In this document: positions 9,104 through 17,098 of the stretch, piece by piece
Position numbering within the stretch: the first letter of the stretch is position 1
Layout: each line of letters starts with the position of its first letter
Assembly (NCBI GenBank): GCA_947573795.1
Contig: CANPHE010000023.1
Location: 1 to 38,612 of the forward strand
Length of the DNA: 38,612 nt
Direction: 5' to 3'
Source: an uncultured Alistipes sp.
GTDB lineage: Bacteria; Bacteroidota; Bacteroidia; Bacteroidales; Rikenellaceae
Position numbers and translations under genes: made by a program
Notes under the pieces: generated by a model
Told to the model about the DNA's origin: nothing
Databases searched by the model: none
What the model saw: only the letters and a program-made list of their open reading frames with translations

Positions 9104-10633
9104 ATGCGAGCTTTAATAAGTGTAAGCGACAAAACCGGCGTCGTTGATTTCGCTCGGGGTCTGCGCGAGCAGGGCTGGGAGGTGATCGCTACGGGCGGTA
9201 CGATGAAACTGCTGCAAGACAGCGGTGTGGAGGTTATCAACATCAGCGACGTGACGGGATTTCCCGAGATTTGCGACGGTCGCGTCAAGACGCTGCATCC
9301 GAAGGTGCACGGCGGTCTGCTGGCGCGTCGTGACGATCCCGAGCATCTGAAGGCTTTGGCCGAGAACGGCATCGAGTTCATCGACATGGTGTGCGTGAAT
9401 CTCTATCCGTTCCGCCAGACGATCGCCAAACCGGACGTGAAGATGGAAGACGCCATCGAGAATATCGATATCGGCGGCCCTTCGATGCTGCGTTCGGCCG
9501 CCAAGAACTGGGCCGATGTGACCGTCGTATGCGATCCTGCGGACTATGCGCAGATCCTTACGGAGATTCGCACTGCAGGCAACACCGAGAAGTCTACGCG
9601 TCTGCGTCTTTCGGCCAAGGCCTATACCCATACGGCCGAGTACGATGCGATGATTGCGACCTACATGCGTGCTCAGGCGGGGTTGAACGAAAAGTTGTTC
9701 CTCGAATTCGACCTGGTGCAGTCGTTGCGCTACGGTGAGAATCCCCACCAGCAGGCCAAGTTCTACCGCGAGGCCGCCGAGGTGCCCTATTCGCTGGCTT
9801 TCGCCGAACAGTTGAACGGCAAGGAGCTTTCCTACAACAATATCCAGGATGCCAATGCCGCTCTGAGCATCGTTCGCGAGTTCGACGAGCCGTTCTGCGT
9901 GGGGCTCAAGCATATGAATCCCTGTGGCGCGGCGGTCGGTACCGACGTGCTCGACGCCTGGACGAAGGCTTACGAAGCCGACAAGGTATCGATTTTCGGC
10001 GGTATCGTGGCGACGAACCGCACGGTGACGCGTGAGGCTGCCGAGGCGATGAAGCCGATTTTCCTGGAGATCATCATGGCTCCCGGATTCGACGAGGGTG
10101 CTTTGGAGGTGCTCCGTACGAAGAAGAACCTGCGTCTGCTGAAGGTCGATATGTCGAAGGGCGAGACGGACGCCAAGCAGTACGTGAGCGTCAACGGTGG
10201 ATTGCTGGTGCAGGACCTCGACGTCGAGACGAAGACCGTGACGGAGGATATGTGCGTCACGAAGAAGCGTCCCGCTGCGGAGCAGATGGGCGATCTCAAC
10301 TTCGGTTGGCATATCGTCAAGCATGTCAAGTCGAACGCCATCGTCGTCGTGAAGGACGGGCGTACGCTGGGGGTCGGTGCCGGGCAGATGAATCGCATCG
10401 GGTCGGCCGAGATCGCGCTCAAGCAGGCGCAGGCCGCCGGATTCACCGAGGGGCTCGTGCTGGCGTCGGACGGATTCTTCCCCTTCGACGACTGCGTGAC
10501 GTTGGCGGCTCAATACGGCGTAACGGCCATCGCCCAACCGGGCGGTTCGGTGCGTGACGAGGATTCGATCCGCAAGGCCGACGAACTGGGTATCGCTATG
10601 GTCTTCACCGGGGAGCGCCATTTCAAACATTGA
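9104..10633 (+). CDS. purH: Bifunctional AICAR transformylase / IMP cyclohydrolase
   Basis: 509 residues, complete. The N-terminal MGS-like cyclohydrolase domain (about 1-195) begins ALISVSDKTGVVDFA and has IATGGT and CDGRVKTLHPKVHGG. The C-terminal transformylase domain carries the Lys-His pair in GLKHMNPCGAAVG, then GVGAGQMNRIGS, ASDGFFPFDD and the closing FTGERHFKH. It makes FAICAR from AICAR and 10-formyl-THF and closes it to IMP. As the last + strand gene of the cluster it is followed by two strong hairpins before the convergent cupin gene. Confidence 0.97.
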   Translation: MRALISVSDKTGVVDFARGLREQGWEVIATGGTMKLLQDSGVEVINISDVTGFPEICDGRVKTLHPKVHGGLLARRDDPEHLKALAENGIEFIDMVCVNLYPFRQTIAKPDVKMEDAIENIDIGGPSMLRSAAKNWADVTVVCDPADYAQILTEIRTAGNTEKSTRLRLSAKAYTHTAEYDAMIATYMRAQAGLNEKLFLEFDLVQSLRYGENPHQQAKFYREAAEVPYSLAFAEQLNGKELSYNNIQDANAALSIVREFDEPFCVGLKHMNPCGAAVGTDVLDAWTKAYEADKVSIFGGIVATNRTVTREAAEAMKPIFLEIIMAPGFDEGALEVLRTKKNLRLLKVDMSKGETDAKQYVSVNGGLLVQDLDVETKTVTEDMCVTKKRPAAEQMGDLNFGWHIVKHVKSNAIVVVKDGRTLGVGAGQMNRIGSAEIALKQAQAAGFTEGLVLASDGFFPFDDCVTLAAQYGVTAIAQPGGSVRDEDSIRKADELGIAMVFTGERHFKH

Positions 10634-10640
10634 TTCCGGG

Positions 10641-10660
10641 CCGGCCGGAGGGCCGGTTCG
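10641..10660 (+). terminator. Short GC hairpin just after purH
   Basis: CCGGCC (10641-10646), loop GGAG, GGCCGG (10651-10656) and then TTCG. The stem is short and lacks a proper U-tract; listed as a weak structure next to the stronger ones that follow. Confidence 0.3.
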
Positions 10661-10693
10661 AGGTGCGGGTCCTGATCTCCCGCGTCCGAAGAG

Positions 10694-10732
10694 AACGTCC
10701 CGGTCCGAAAATTCGGATCGGGACGTTTGTTT
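10694..10732 (+). terminator. Rho-independent terminator of the purine cluster
   Basis: A stem of 16 bp with a single G-U wobble runs from AACGTCCCG at 10694 to CGGGACGTT ending 10727, with a minimal AA loop, followed by TGTTT. Position and direction suit termination of transcripts coming from purH. Confidence 0.7.
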
Positions 10733-10789
10733 CACGGAGACTTGCCGAGGGCGGCTGCATTGAAGTAATAGGGTAGTAGCTTGGTCTGA

Positions 10790-10834
10790 AAACAGCGAGG
10801 GCTGCCCGAATATATCGGGCAGCCCTCGCTGTTT
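10790..10834. terminator. Perfect 20-bp hairpin between convergent genes (bidirectional terminator)
   Basis: The arm starting AAACAGCGAGG at 10790 pairs without mismatch with the arm ending CCTCGCTGTTT at 10834, with loop ATATA. Read on the - strand it follows the cupin gene and is trailed by TTTTC, a good intrinsic terminator for the upxY unit. Read on the + strand it backs up the purH terminator. Confidence 0.75.
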
Positions 10835-10849
10835 ATGGACGGTGGATCG

Positions 10850-11239
10850 TCAGCCGAGTATGTCTTCCGGTGCGAGCGGTTTGTAGGGGCCGTCTTTGGC
10901 TTCGAAAATCACGGCCGGTTCGATCACCTCCAGACTGTGCCATTGTCCGATGGGGATATCCACGCCGTACATGCCGTTGTACGGATCGAGTCGGAAGCGT
11001 TGCGTTTCGTGTCCGAGATCATCGTAGAACATCACGTCGATCTTGCCCCGCAGCAGCAGTTGCGTCTCCGAGGTCGTCGTATGGCGGTGGATCGGAAGAA
11101 CGGTTCCCACCTCCAGCGCATTGAGCATTCGTTGCGACGTATCCGCCGGGGAATTCCGCATGTCGCGGTTCATACGCAGACGTTCGGACGTTTTCGCTTC
11201 GGCAGCGACTTCGTTCAATAGATTGTCATCGAGAAGCAT
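10850..11239 (-). CDS. wbuC: WbuC family cupin-fold metalloprotein
   Basis: 129 residues from the ATG at 11239 (MLLDDNLLNEVAAEAKTS), the start that fits WbuC proteins; 27 further upstream codons are open but not conserved-looking. The N-terminal RLRMNRDMRNSPADTSQRMLN and the cupin segment VLPIHRHTTTSETQLLLRGK are the family's signature: His in PIHRH and the Glu in SETQ would bind metal. Members sit in O-antigen or capsule loci; their reaction is not firmly established. It is the last gene of the - strand unit upxY, sugar dehydratase, wbuC, 124 nt after the previous stop, and is followed by the perfect hairpin at 10790-10834. Confidence 0.8.
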   Translation of the reverse strand: MLLDDNLLNEVAAEAKTSERLRMNRDMRNSPADTSQRMLNALEVGTVLPIHRHTTTSETQLLLRGKIDVMFYDDLGHETQRFRLDPYNGMYGVDIPIGQWHSLEVIEPAVIFEAKDGPYKPLAPEDILG

Positions 11240-11288
11240 GGTTCGTATGTTTGATGGTTGCGATTGCAAAAATAGTAAATCGGTGTTG

Positions 11289-11314
11289 CCCCTCCCCTCG
11301 GGTAGGGACTTCGG
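11289..11314. repeat. Short GC-rich REP-like sequence, copy 1
   Basis: This stretch, which runs from CCCCTCCCCTCGGG to AGGGACTTCGG, closely resembles 37695-37714, where CCCTCCTCGGC is followed by AGGGACTTC. Both copies are intergenic and close to gene starts on the - strand. They look like members of a dispersed intergenic repeat family; two copies in one window are not enough to define it. Confidence 0.4.
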
Positions 11315-11363
11315 ACGCAATTCGCAAAATTGCAGCGGTTTAAATCGTGCTCCGTGTAAATCT

Positions 11364-13310
11364 TTATTTTTTACCTCCCGTTTGCTCTAATTCCTTGTCG
11401 TATTCTTCGAATTTGGAATTCTTCGACTTGAATTCCGGGACGGTCCGTTTCATGAGCCGTACCATGTCGGGGTTATTTACAGCCCTGGACAGCGTTTCGA
11501 GTTCGTCTGCGGCTTTGCTGGCGTCGTCGTAATCGTATTCGCGGACCTTGGCGATACGGATACGGTCGTGCGAGGTCGGAAGCGTGTTTTCCGTGTTCGA
11601 GAGTACTTCCTCGTAGAGCTTCTCTCCCGGACGCAAGCCTGTGTATTCGATCTTGATCTCTTTGTCGGGGGTAAAGCCCGCGAGCTTGATCATACGCTTG
11701 GCCAGATGGGCGATTTTTACCGATGCTCCCATGTCGAATACGAAAATCTGGTTTCCGGTGGACATCGTGGCAGCCTCCATCACGAGTCGGCATGCTTCGG
11801 GAATAGTCATGAAGAAACGCGTGATCTCCGGATGCGTGACCGTTACGGGACCGCCCTTGGCGATCTGCTCGCGGAAACGGGGAATCACCGAGCCGTTGGA
11901 GCCCAGGACATTGCCGAATCGTGTGGTCACGAACTTCGTCTTGCCTTTTTGCTTCCCCTGTTCGATAGCCAGTCCCAGCGATTGTACGTAAATTTCCGCC
12001 AGACGTTTGGTGCATCCCATGATGTTCGTGGGGTTTACGGCTTTGTCAGTGGAGATCATCACCATCTTTTCCACATCGTACTCCAAACATTTGTCGGCCA
12101 CGTTGCGCGAACCGGCGACATTGGCCAGTACGGCTTCGCAGGGGTTCTCCTCCATCAGGGGAACGTGTTTGTAGGCTGCGGCATGGAAGACCACTTGCGG
12201 ACGGTATTTGCGGAAGACGAAATCGAGTCGTGTCGGAATCCGCACGTCGCCGATCACCGGTGCGAAATTGAGTTCGGGATAGCGTTCCTCCAATTCCAGG
12301 CGAATGTTGTGCATCGGCGTCTCGGAGTTGTCGAACAACACCAGTTGTTTTATTCCGAAGGTCGCTAATTGGCGGCACAACTCCGAGCCGATCGACCCTG
12401 CAGCTCCGGTTACCATTACGGTTTTGCCGCGGAAGTTGGCTACGATCTCCTCCATGGAGATTTTGATTTCAGGACGTCCCAGCAGGTCTTCGATTTTGAT
12501 TTCGCGGATCGATTGACGCATCAATTTGCCGTCGATCACCTCGTCGATCGGCGGGGCGATCAATATCTTGACCCCGTTTTCGGCCGCATATTTTATCAAC
12601 CGCTCCTGTTCTGCCTGTGCCTCGCCTTCCGTGGTGAACAGGATCGAATCGATGTCCAGCCGTTCCTGCAAATAGGCGATGTTTTCCTGATCCTCGAAGT
12701 AGTAAACCGGACAGTCGGCGATCGTGTGGTTCTTCAGCCGGGCACCGTAGGTCAGGAATCCCACGACGAGATAGTGGGGCGAATTTTGAAGGCGTGTGAT
12801 TTGTGCCACGGATTTATCCCCTGTACCGTACACGAGAATCCGTTTGCACCGCTGGCGGTAGGCCAGTTTGCTTTTGGCTAAATCATAGGTTACGACCATC
12901 GCCACGCGCATGAGAATCAAGGCGCTGAGGGTCAGCAGGAAATCCAACAGCAGCAAAATGACGATCGGTTCCTGCGCCATGTCGCCGAAAAGCCCCGTGT
13001 AGGCGGCGATGCCCAGAAGCACCTCTTTGCCCATGGTCGCCGTGACGAATTTGGCGATCTCGCGGAGCGTCGAGTGGCGGATGATCGAACGGTAGGTGTG
13101 CAGCGCATGGAAGAACAGCAGCGATGCGATTACGCTGCCGACGGTCCACAGCAACAGGGTGCGATCGAACGCTGTTCCCGATCGGTAGCCGAGCCGTAAC
13201 AAAATGAGTGAGCACAGAGACGCCGCTCCGGAAATCACAAGATCGAGCAACAGAATCAGGCGTGAACTCAGATAGCGATCCAGGTGCAATTTTTCGATGA
13301 GACGGTACAT
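11364..13310 (-). CDS. Membrane-anchored nucleoside-diphosphate-sugar 4,6-dehydratase (CapD/FlaA1/PglF family)
   Basis: 648 residues. About four membrane helices occupy the first 130 residues. A CoA-binding-like Rossmann region follows (RCKRILVYGTGDKS), then the extended SDR domain from about residue 290: MVTGAAGSIGSELCRQL binds NAD(P), FHAAAYKHVPLMEENP and MISTDKAVNPTNIMG follow. The usual YxxxK tyrosine is replaced by Met in NIMGCTKR, as is normal for the UDP-GlcNAc 4,6-dehydratases PglF and FlaA1. Then come TTRFGNVLGSNGSVIPRF and a C-terminal substrate region. It probably makes a UDP-4-keto-6-deoxyhexose for a capsule or glycan; the exact sugar is inferred only at family level. It is 341 nt downstream of upxY on the same strand. 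Confidence 0.92.
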   Translation of the reverse strand: MYRLIEKLHLDRYLSSRLILLLDLVISGAASLCSLILLRLGYRSGTAFDRTLLLWTVGSVIASLLFFHALHTYRSIIRHSTLREIAKFVTATMGKEVLLGIAAYTGLFGDMAQEPIVILLLLDFLLTLSALILMRVAMVVTYDLAKSKLAYRQRCKRILVYGTGDKSVAQITRLQNSPHYLVVGFLTYGARLKNHTIADCPVYYFEDQENIAYLQERLDIDSILFTTEGEAQAEQERLIKYAAENGVKILIAPPIDEVIDGKLMRQSIREIKIEDLLGRPEIKISMEEIVANFRGKTVMVTGAAGSIGSELCRQLATFGIKQLVLFDNSETPMHNIRLELEERYPELNFAPVIGDVRIPTRLDFVFRKYRPQVVFHAAAYKHVPLMEENPCEAVLANVAGSRNVADKCLEYDVEKMVMISTDKAVNPTNIMGCTKRLAEIYVQSLGLAIEQGKQKGKTKFVTTRFGNVLGSNGSVIPRFREQIAKGGPVTVTHPEITRFFMTIPEACRLVMEAATMSTGNQIFVFDMGASVKIAHLAKRMIKLAGFTPDKEIKIEYTGLRPGEKLYEEVLSNTENTLPTSHDRIRIAKVREYDYDDASKAADELETLSRAVNNPDMVRLMKRTVPEFKSKNSKFEEYDKELEQTGGKK

Positions 13311-13651
13311 GATACGATTTCGTTATAGATTAAGCCATTCGCACACAGCCGCAAAACTTCGGATTTCGATCCGGAGTCGGGTGTTATTCGGAAAATTCAG
13401 GATAATTATGGATGACTTTGCTCCCGTCGGTTTTTTCTGCTTCGGACGGGCGGAGTCTCGCGGTTTTGGGTCGTCCTGCTGACGCGGGGCAGGGGCTTTC
13501 GTTGTTCGTTGGGGCGTCTATCCGGTATTTGCTGACCCGCCGGTATTGCAGTAAAAAGCCCGGTGGTTCTATCGGGCCCGAAAACCCATGCTGTTGTCGA
13601 CCGAGCAGGCGAGAAGCACGACGATCGCCGAATGGATCACCGCAGCGGGGG
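13311..13651 (-). other. 341-bp gap between upxY and the dehydratase gene
   Basis: No credible gene. Two modest hairpins are visible: CCCGTC with GACGGG around 13423-13450, and GCCCG with CGGGC around 13558-13581. No TAnnTTTG promoter box was found on the - strand, so the dehydratase is probably transcribed from the upxY promoter and these structures may be internal pause or terminator sites that UpxY could act on (inference). Confidence 0.4.
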
Positions 13652-14272
13652 TTAGCCTTGCAAGGTCCGTGCGGATCGGAGCCCGGTCCGCACTTTCGAG
13701 GACGAGGGGGTTATATCGTTATCTATTATCTGTACGAATTCGGGGGCTACTTCGACGCCTATCGTAAAAAAATCCGGCATTTCGATCAACAACCGTTTGA
13801 CACGGCTGCCGCGTATACGAAGCAGTTTTCCTTGGCATCCGTCCAGCGGACCGCCTACGATACGGACCGTTTGGCCATAGGCGGCCGGCGTCAACTCTCC
13901 GGGAAGATAATATTTCGGATTTTCCGTAGCGGTGACGGCTTGTATGAATCGCTGCATGTCGTCGTTCGCCACGAACATGGGCTCGCGATAACCTGTGCCT
14001 TTGCAGAATCGGTATTGAAGGGTCGGGATTTTCTCGATGATCGGGTCGAGTTCGTTGCGCCCGGCATATGCGAACAGCAGGTCTCGGATGACGGGTTGCA
14101 ATTCCCGCTGACGTTTCCCGTTTTTTTCTTTCAGACACCAACGCATGGGGGTGAAAACCTCGATGTGCTCCGCTGCAAGGCTTTTGTGTGCCGGATGCAG
14201 GGCATTGGCCCGTTTCAAATCGCGCAGGACGTACCAACGCCTGATCGTGTCTGGGGCGGAAAATCGTGTCAT
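13652..14272 (-). CDS. upxY: UpxY family transcription antiterminator (NusG-like)
   Basis: 206 residues. The N-terminal NGN-type domain begins RRWYVLRDLKRANA and continues through HIEVFTPMRW; a C-terminal KOW motif is seen at GQTVRIVGGPLDGCQGKL (about residues 134-151). UpxY proteins are the first genes of Bacteroides capsular polysaccharide operons and prevent premature termination in their own leader; they are paralogues of NusG. Here the gene is first in a - strand unit, behind a consensus promoter with a leader of about 235 nt, and is followed by a sugar-nucleotide dehydratase and a WbuC cupin, which matches the expected role. No UpxZ partner is visible. The last 20 residues are poorly conserved-looking. 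Confidence 0.88.
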   Translation of the reverse strand: MTRFSAPDTIRRWYVLRDLKRANALHPAHKSLAAEHIEVFTPMRWCLKEKNGKRQRELQPVIRDLLFAYAGRNELDPIIEKIPTLQYRFCKGTGYREPMFVANDDMQRFIQAVTATENPKYYLPGELTPAAYGQTVRIVGGPLDGCQGKLLRIRGSRVKRLLIEMPDFFTIGVEVAPEFVQIIDNDITPSSSKVRTGLRSARTLQG

Positions 14273-14513
14273 GAAGGGAGCATCATAAAACCGATTTTTC
14301 GGGAAAAGGCAATTCTTCTATTCCTGCATGATTATACACGTATTTGTATATCAAGCAGTTAAATTTTTCTTCCGAAGAAGATGAATTCCGAACACCACTT
14401 TCCTTACTTCACACCTCGCATAAATTCCGATCGTAAGAACATCTTATCTTCGAAAAGTTCGCAAGGGGTTGTAAAATACCGGATTCTTATCAAAAGAAGG
14501 TATTATACGTGGG

Positions 14514-14545
14514 CAAAAGTAAATAAAATAGTATTGATTAGCAAA
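14514..14545 (-). promoter_or_regulatory. Consensus Bacteroidetes promoter of the upxY unit
   Basis: On the - strand the -33 box TTTG (complement of 14542-14545), a 20-nt spacer and the -7 box TACTTTTG (complement of 14514-14521) match TTTG-N19-21-TAnnTTTG exactly. Transcription should start near 14507, giving a leader of about 235 nt before the upxY ATG. A C9 run (G9 on the transcribed sense) lies 30 nt upstream of the -33 box. Confidence 0.75.
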
Positions 14546-14575
14546 CATTTTGGAACTTTTCTTTTTCGCAAAACG

Positions 14576-14584
14576 CCCCCCCCC
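14576..14584. repeat. C9 homopolymer upstream of the upxY promoter
   Basis: Nine consecutive C. Distance to the -33 box is 30 nt. Such tracts are prone to slipped-strand length change. Confidence 0.7.
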
Positions 14585-14699
14585 GAAAATGTTGTGCTTG
14601 ATAATCAGTGGTTTATGTTTTTATGTTTTCCGCATCTATCTCGTATTTACGGCTTTGAAAAACAGGAATCGTTTACAACCGTGCATCGATGGAACTTTT

Positions 14700-14708
14700 G
14701 GGGGGGGG
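14700..14708. repeat. G9 homopolymer, inverted partner of the C9 tract
   Basis: Nine consecutive G, 115 nt from the C9 tract and complementary to it. Both are preceded within 30 nt by the same word GGAACTTTT. Confidence 0.7.
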
Positions 14709-14942
14709 ATGCGTGATCCGAGGTTTCGGGTCGTGAGCCTGGATTCGGGGTCTCCGTCGGTGACACGGAGCGTGTATTCGGTTTTTTTCCGGCGGGGCCT
14801 GCGAATTTGCTGCGTAGAATGCCGGATCGTCGCCGGTTCTTGCTTTGAACGTGCTTTCGGGGGCGAAATAGGGTCCGGGCTGGTAATTCTTTCGTGATTA
14901 TTCGTCCGAGTTCGACGGTAGAGATTGGCGGTGATGAGAATA

Positions 14943-15003
14943 CGTAACCTTTCGATCGGTCGAATTCGCTCGATCTTTGCGCTCGGCTGATCGAAAGGTT
15001 ACG
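14943..15003. repeat. 15-bp perfect inverted repeat after the aldo/keto reductase fragment
   Basis: CGTAACCTTTCGATC (14943-14957) is the exact complement of GATCGAAAGGTTACG (14989-15003); the loop is 31 nt. It ends 4 nt before the stop of the aldo/keto reductase fragment. There is no T-run on either side, so it is either a poor terminator or an element end. Confidence 0.6.
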
Positions 15004-15007
15004 ATAT

Positions 15008-15565
15008 TTACCTCCACCCCATGAACATGCGGGCGGTTTCGGCGTCGTGGTGGTCGAAGAATAGACTCTTACCCGTGTCGAGTGCGGCGATGGCGGTCAT
15101 ATCCTCGTCGGTAAGCGTGAAATCGAAGATGTCGAGATTCTGCCGCATCCGCTCTACGTGGGTCGATTTGGGGATGATAATGACGCCGCGCTGAATCAAC
15201 CATCGCAGGGCGACCTGCGCCACCGATTTGCCGTATTTGCTGCCGATTTCGGCCAGAATCGGGTTCGTGAAGAATCCGTTGCGGCCTTCGGCGAAGGGAG
15301 CCCATGACATGATGCGCGTGCCGAACTCCTCCATGATGCGCTGCGGCTCGATTTGCTGGTCGAAGACATGTGTTTCGACTTGATTGACCGCCGGCGTGAT
15401 CTCCATATTGCTGGCCAGGTCGATGAAGTGGTCGGGATAGAAGTTCGACACGCCGATGGCCCGTAACTTTCCTGCTTTGTAAGCCTCCTCCAACGCCCGG
15501 TATGCCCCGTAGCGGTCGCAGAAGGGCTGGTGGAGCAGCATCAAGTCGATATAGTCGGTCTGCAA
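15008..15565 (-). pseudogene. Aldo/keto reductase, N-terminally truncated
   Basis: The 185 codons from QTDYIDLMLLHQPF to the C-terminal FMGWR correspond to the last two thirds of a 2,5-diketo-gluconate-reductase-like aldo/keto reductase, normally about 280 residues. The part with the first barrel strands and the catalytic Asp, Tyr and Lys is absent; only the catalytic His (LLHQPF) and the cofactor segment IIPKSTHVERMRQN remain. Sequence upstream (15566-15700) gives no in-frame or frameshifted match to the missing part, so this looks like a deletion rather than a simple frameshift. Without those residues it cannot be an active reductase. It follows the AraC gene on the same strand. Confidence 0.8.
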
Positions 15566-15702
15566 AATAATGGAAGGTTCGAATATGATTATACCCGGCC
15601 GAACAAAGTCCGTCTTGCACGATATTCTTTAAATCGATTGTCGGAAAAACAAAATATCGAACTGTCGTCAGCACTCGTTATAGATGCAGCCTTGCTCACC
15701 AG

Positions 15703-16620
15703 TTAGAAATGGTAAGTTCCGGTTAGTTTATGGATAACGCTGTTCTTGGCGCGAAATTCGGATGCCGTAATCTGCATGTGTTTCCGGAAAAAACAGCAAA
15801 AACGGCTGATGGACTCAAAACCTGTTTCATAGGCGATTTCTGAAATGTTTTTTGTCGAAGTAGTGAGCAGTTCCTTGGCGAGATTCAATTTGAATTGTTG
15901 TTGGTAATAAGACATGGATACTCCCGTTACGGCTTTGAACTGCGTGCGCAGGGAACTGTAACTCATATTGAGCCTGTCGGCTATATCTGCCGGAGAGAGA
16001 GGGGCCGAAAGATTGTTGCGCAACAGAATCTGAGCCTGGTTTATTTTTTCGACCTTTTTATTGCTCCTGTTCGTGATATCGTTTTTTTCATAATAGAGCC
16101 GTCCCAGAATATGAAAGATAATGCCGCCTATTACTTGCTGACACCCGATCGTGTCCATTTTGGAATAGCCGATAATTCGATCATATAATTCTATCAGACT
16201 TTCTCGTATACCTATTTTAAGTATCGGTTCTTTCGGCGTGAAAAAAGCGGCGAGTACTTTGTCCAAGATTTCGCCTTTGAATCCCACCCAGAATTCCTGC
16301 CATCCGGATTCCGGATTCGGATAATAAGAGTGTCTTACCCCGGGGAATAGCATGATGATCGTTCCGGATTCTACCTTGAGCAAACCTTTGCTGGCCTCCG
16401 ATTGAAAATATCCGTTGCCTTTGATAATATAAACGAGTTGGAATTCATCCAGGACACGGCCGTTTGTCGTGAAATTGTAGTGTCTCGGATGAGATTGCGC
16501 CGGATAAGGCATATGCGATTGGACATCTTGGAATCCTACGGTCGTGCATACAATTCCCCATTCTTCGTCGGCCGAATGGGAAGACAGATATTTGAGATAA
16601 TTAACGGTTTGCATATCCAT
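15703..16620 (-). CDS. AraC family transcriptional regulator, probably of the rhamnose operon
   Basis: 305 residues. The N-terminal half is a cupin-like effector domain (HPRHYNFTTNGRVLDEFQLVYIIKG onward reads as the AraC-binding barrel, split here for brevity: DEFQLVYIIKGNGYF and GTIIMLFPGVRHSYYP). The C-terminal double helix-turn-helix includes LSPADIADRLNMSYSSLR and ISEIAYETGFESISRFCCFF. It is divergent from rhaBATD across a 478-nt gap. Divergence and family make it the likely RhaR-type activator responding to L-rhamnose, as known in Bacteroides; the effector is inferred, not seen. The aldo/keto reductase fragment lies directly downstream. Confidence 0.88.
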   Translation of the reverse strand: MDMQTVNYLKYLSSHSADEEWGIVCTTVGFQDVQSHMPYPAQSHPRHYNFTTNGRVLDEFQLVYIIKGNGYFQSEASKGLLKVESGTIIMLFPGVRHSYYPNPESGWQEFWVGFKGEILDKVLAAFFTPKEPILKIGIRESLIELYDRIIGYSKMDTIGCQQVIGGIIFHILGRLYYEKNDITNRSNKKVEKINQAQILLRNNLSAPLSPADIADRLNMSYSSLRTQFKAVTGVSMSYYQQQFKLNLAKELLTTSTKNISEIAYETGFESISRFCCFFRKHMQITASEFRAKNSVIHKLTGTYHF

Positions 16621-17098
16621 GAAGGTTCGTATTCATTGGGGGAGCTATATACAACTTGGTCCCACCCCTGGGTTCTTGGTTATCATATCGCACCGGCCGG
16701 TCGATGTTTTCCGGCGGAACACCGCGTTTCCAAATTCGCTCCTCGGAGGGGCCTTCAGTACATCCCGAAGGTTATACCGGATTGAAACCGGGTTCGTGTA
16801 ATTGCTTTGATTTTTTTGTGCATAACAAATATAGCGAATATTCTGCATTCGGCTGTCAGAGCTTTTTTATGAATTTGACAAAATTATATCCGCATTCCGC
16901 CATTTTGTCGTATCGGGAAACTATTTAGTCAATTTCGCAAATAATCGCAGCCTCGGACGGGTGTATATTTATGAAGTGAAAAGATTGTTCTGCTGAAAAT
17001 TTAGGCAACAATATATGCTACCCGCAAGGTTATTAACGAGATAGTATATAATTATTTCAAACAATTATAGGAATCCTGGAAAAATCGCAAACCGAAAC
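16621..17098. other. 478-bp divergent intergenic region between the AraC gene and rhaB
   Basis: No credible gene. On the - strand two TAnnTTTG-type -7 boxes are seen: complement of CAAATATA at 16826-16833 and of CAAAATTA at 16879-16886, neither with a clear TTTG at the right distance; the first would give a leader of about 200 nt. Two short words recur downstream of the operon: CTATATACAACTT at 16645-16657 and TTTAGGCAACAATATA at 17000-17015. No consensus + strand promoter for rhaB was found, as might be expected for an activator-dependent promoter. Confidence 0.45.
17000..17015 (+). promoter_or_regulatory. Candidate rhamnose-regulator site upstream of rhaB
   Basis: TTTAGGCAACAATATA matches 15 of 16 bases at 21759-21774, after rhaD. 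It lies 83 nt before the rhaB ATG, a plausible position for an AraC-family activator, but function is inference. Confidence 0.3.

Larger units (their letters stand above)
14273..15007. other. 735-bp non-coding region upstream of upxY
   Basis: Short open frames here have no recognisable content. The region holds the upxY leader and promoter (14273-14545), two opposite 9-nt homopolymers (C9 at 14576-14584, G9 at 14700-14708), a hairpin of CTCCGT and ACGGAG near 14748-14770, and a 15-bp inverted repeat at 14943-15003. The segment between the two homopolymers is much more AT-rich than flanking genes. Confidence 0.5.

Noticed and set aside
9113..10735. 540-codon open frame antisense to purH (and a similar 557-codon frame antisense to purF, 5217-6890)
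   Set aside because: Both lie over unmistakable pur genes; high GC and biased third positions keep the opposite frame open.
14514..14708. Invertible promoter (Mpi-type) for the upxY unit
   Set aside because: No pair of inverted repeats flanking the promoter on both sides was found; the C9/G9 pair lies wholly upstream of it.
14381..14897. Small + strand open frames between upxY and the aldo/keto reductase fragment
   Set aside because: They include the C9 and G9 runs, have no recognisable motif and overlap the upxY promoter on the other strand.
15008..15565. Functional short aldo/keto reductase
   Set aside because: The catalytic Asp, Tyr and Lys and the first strands of the barrel are absent, so activity is not plausible.
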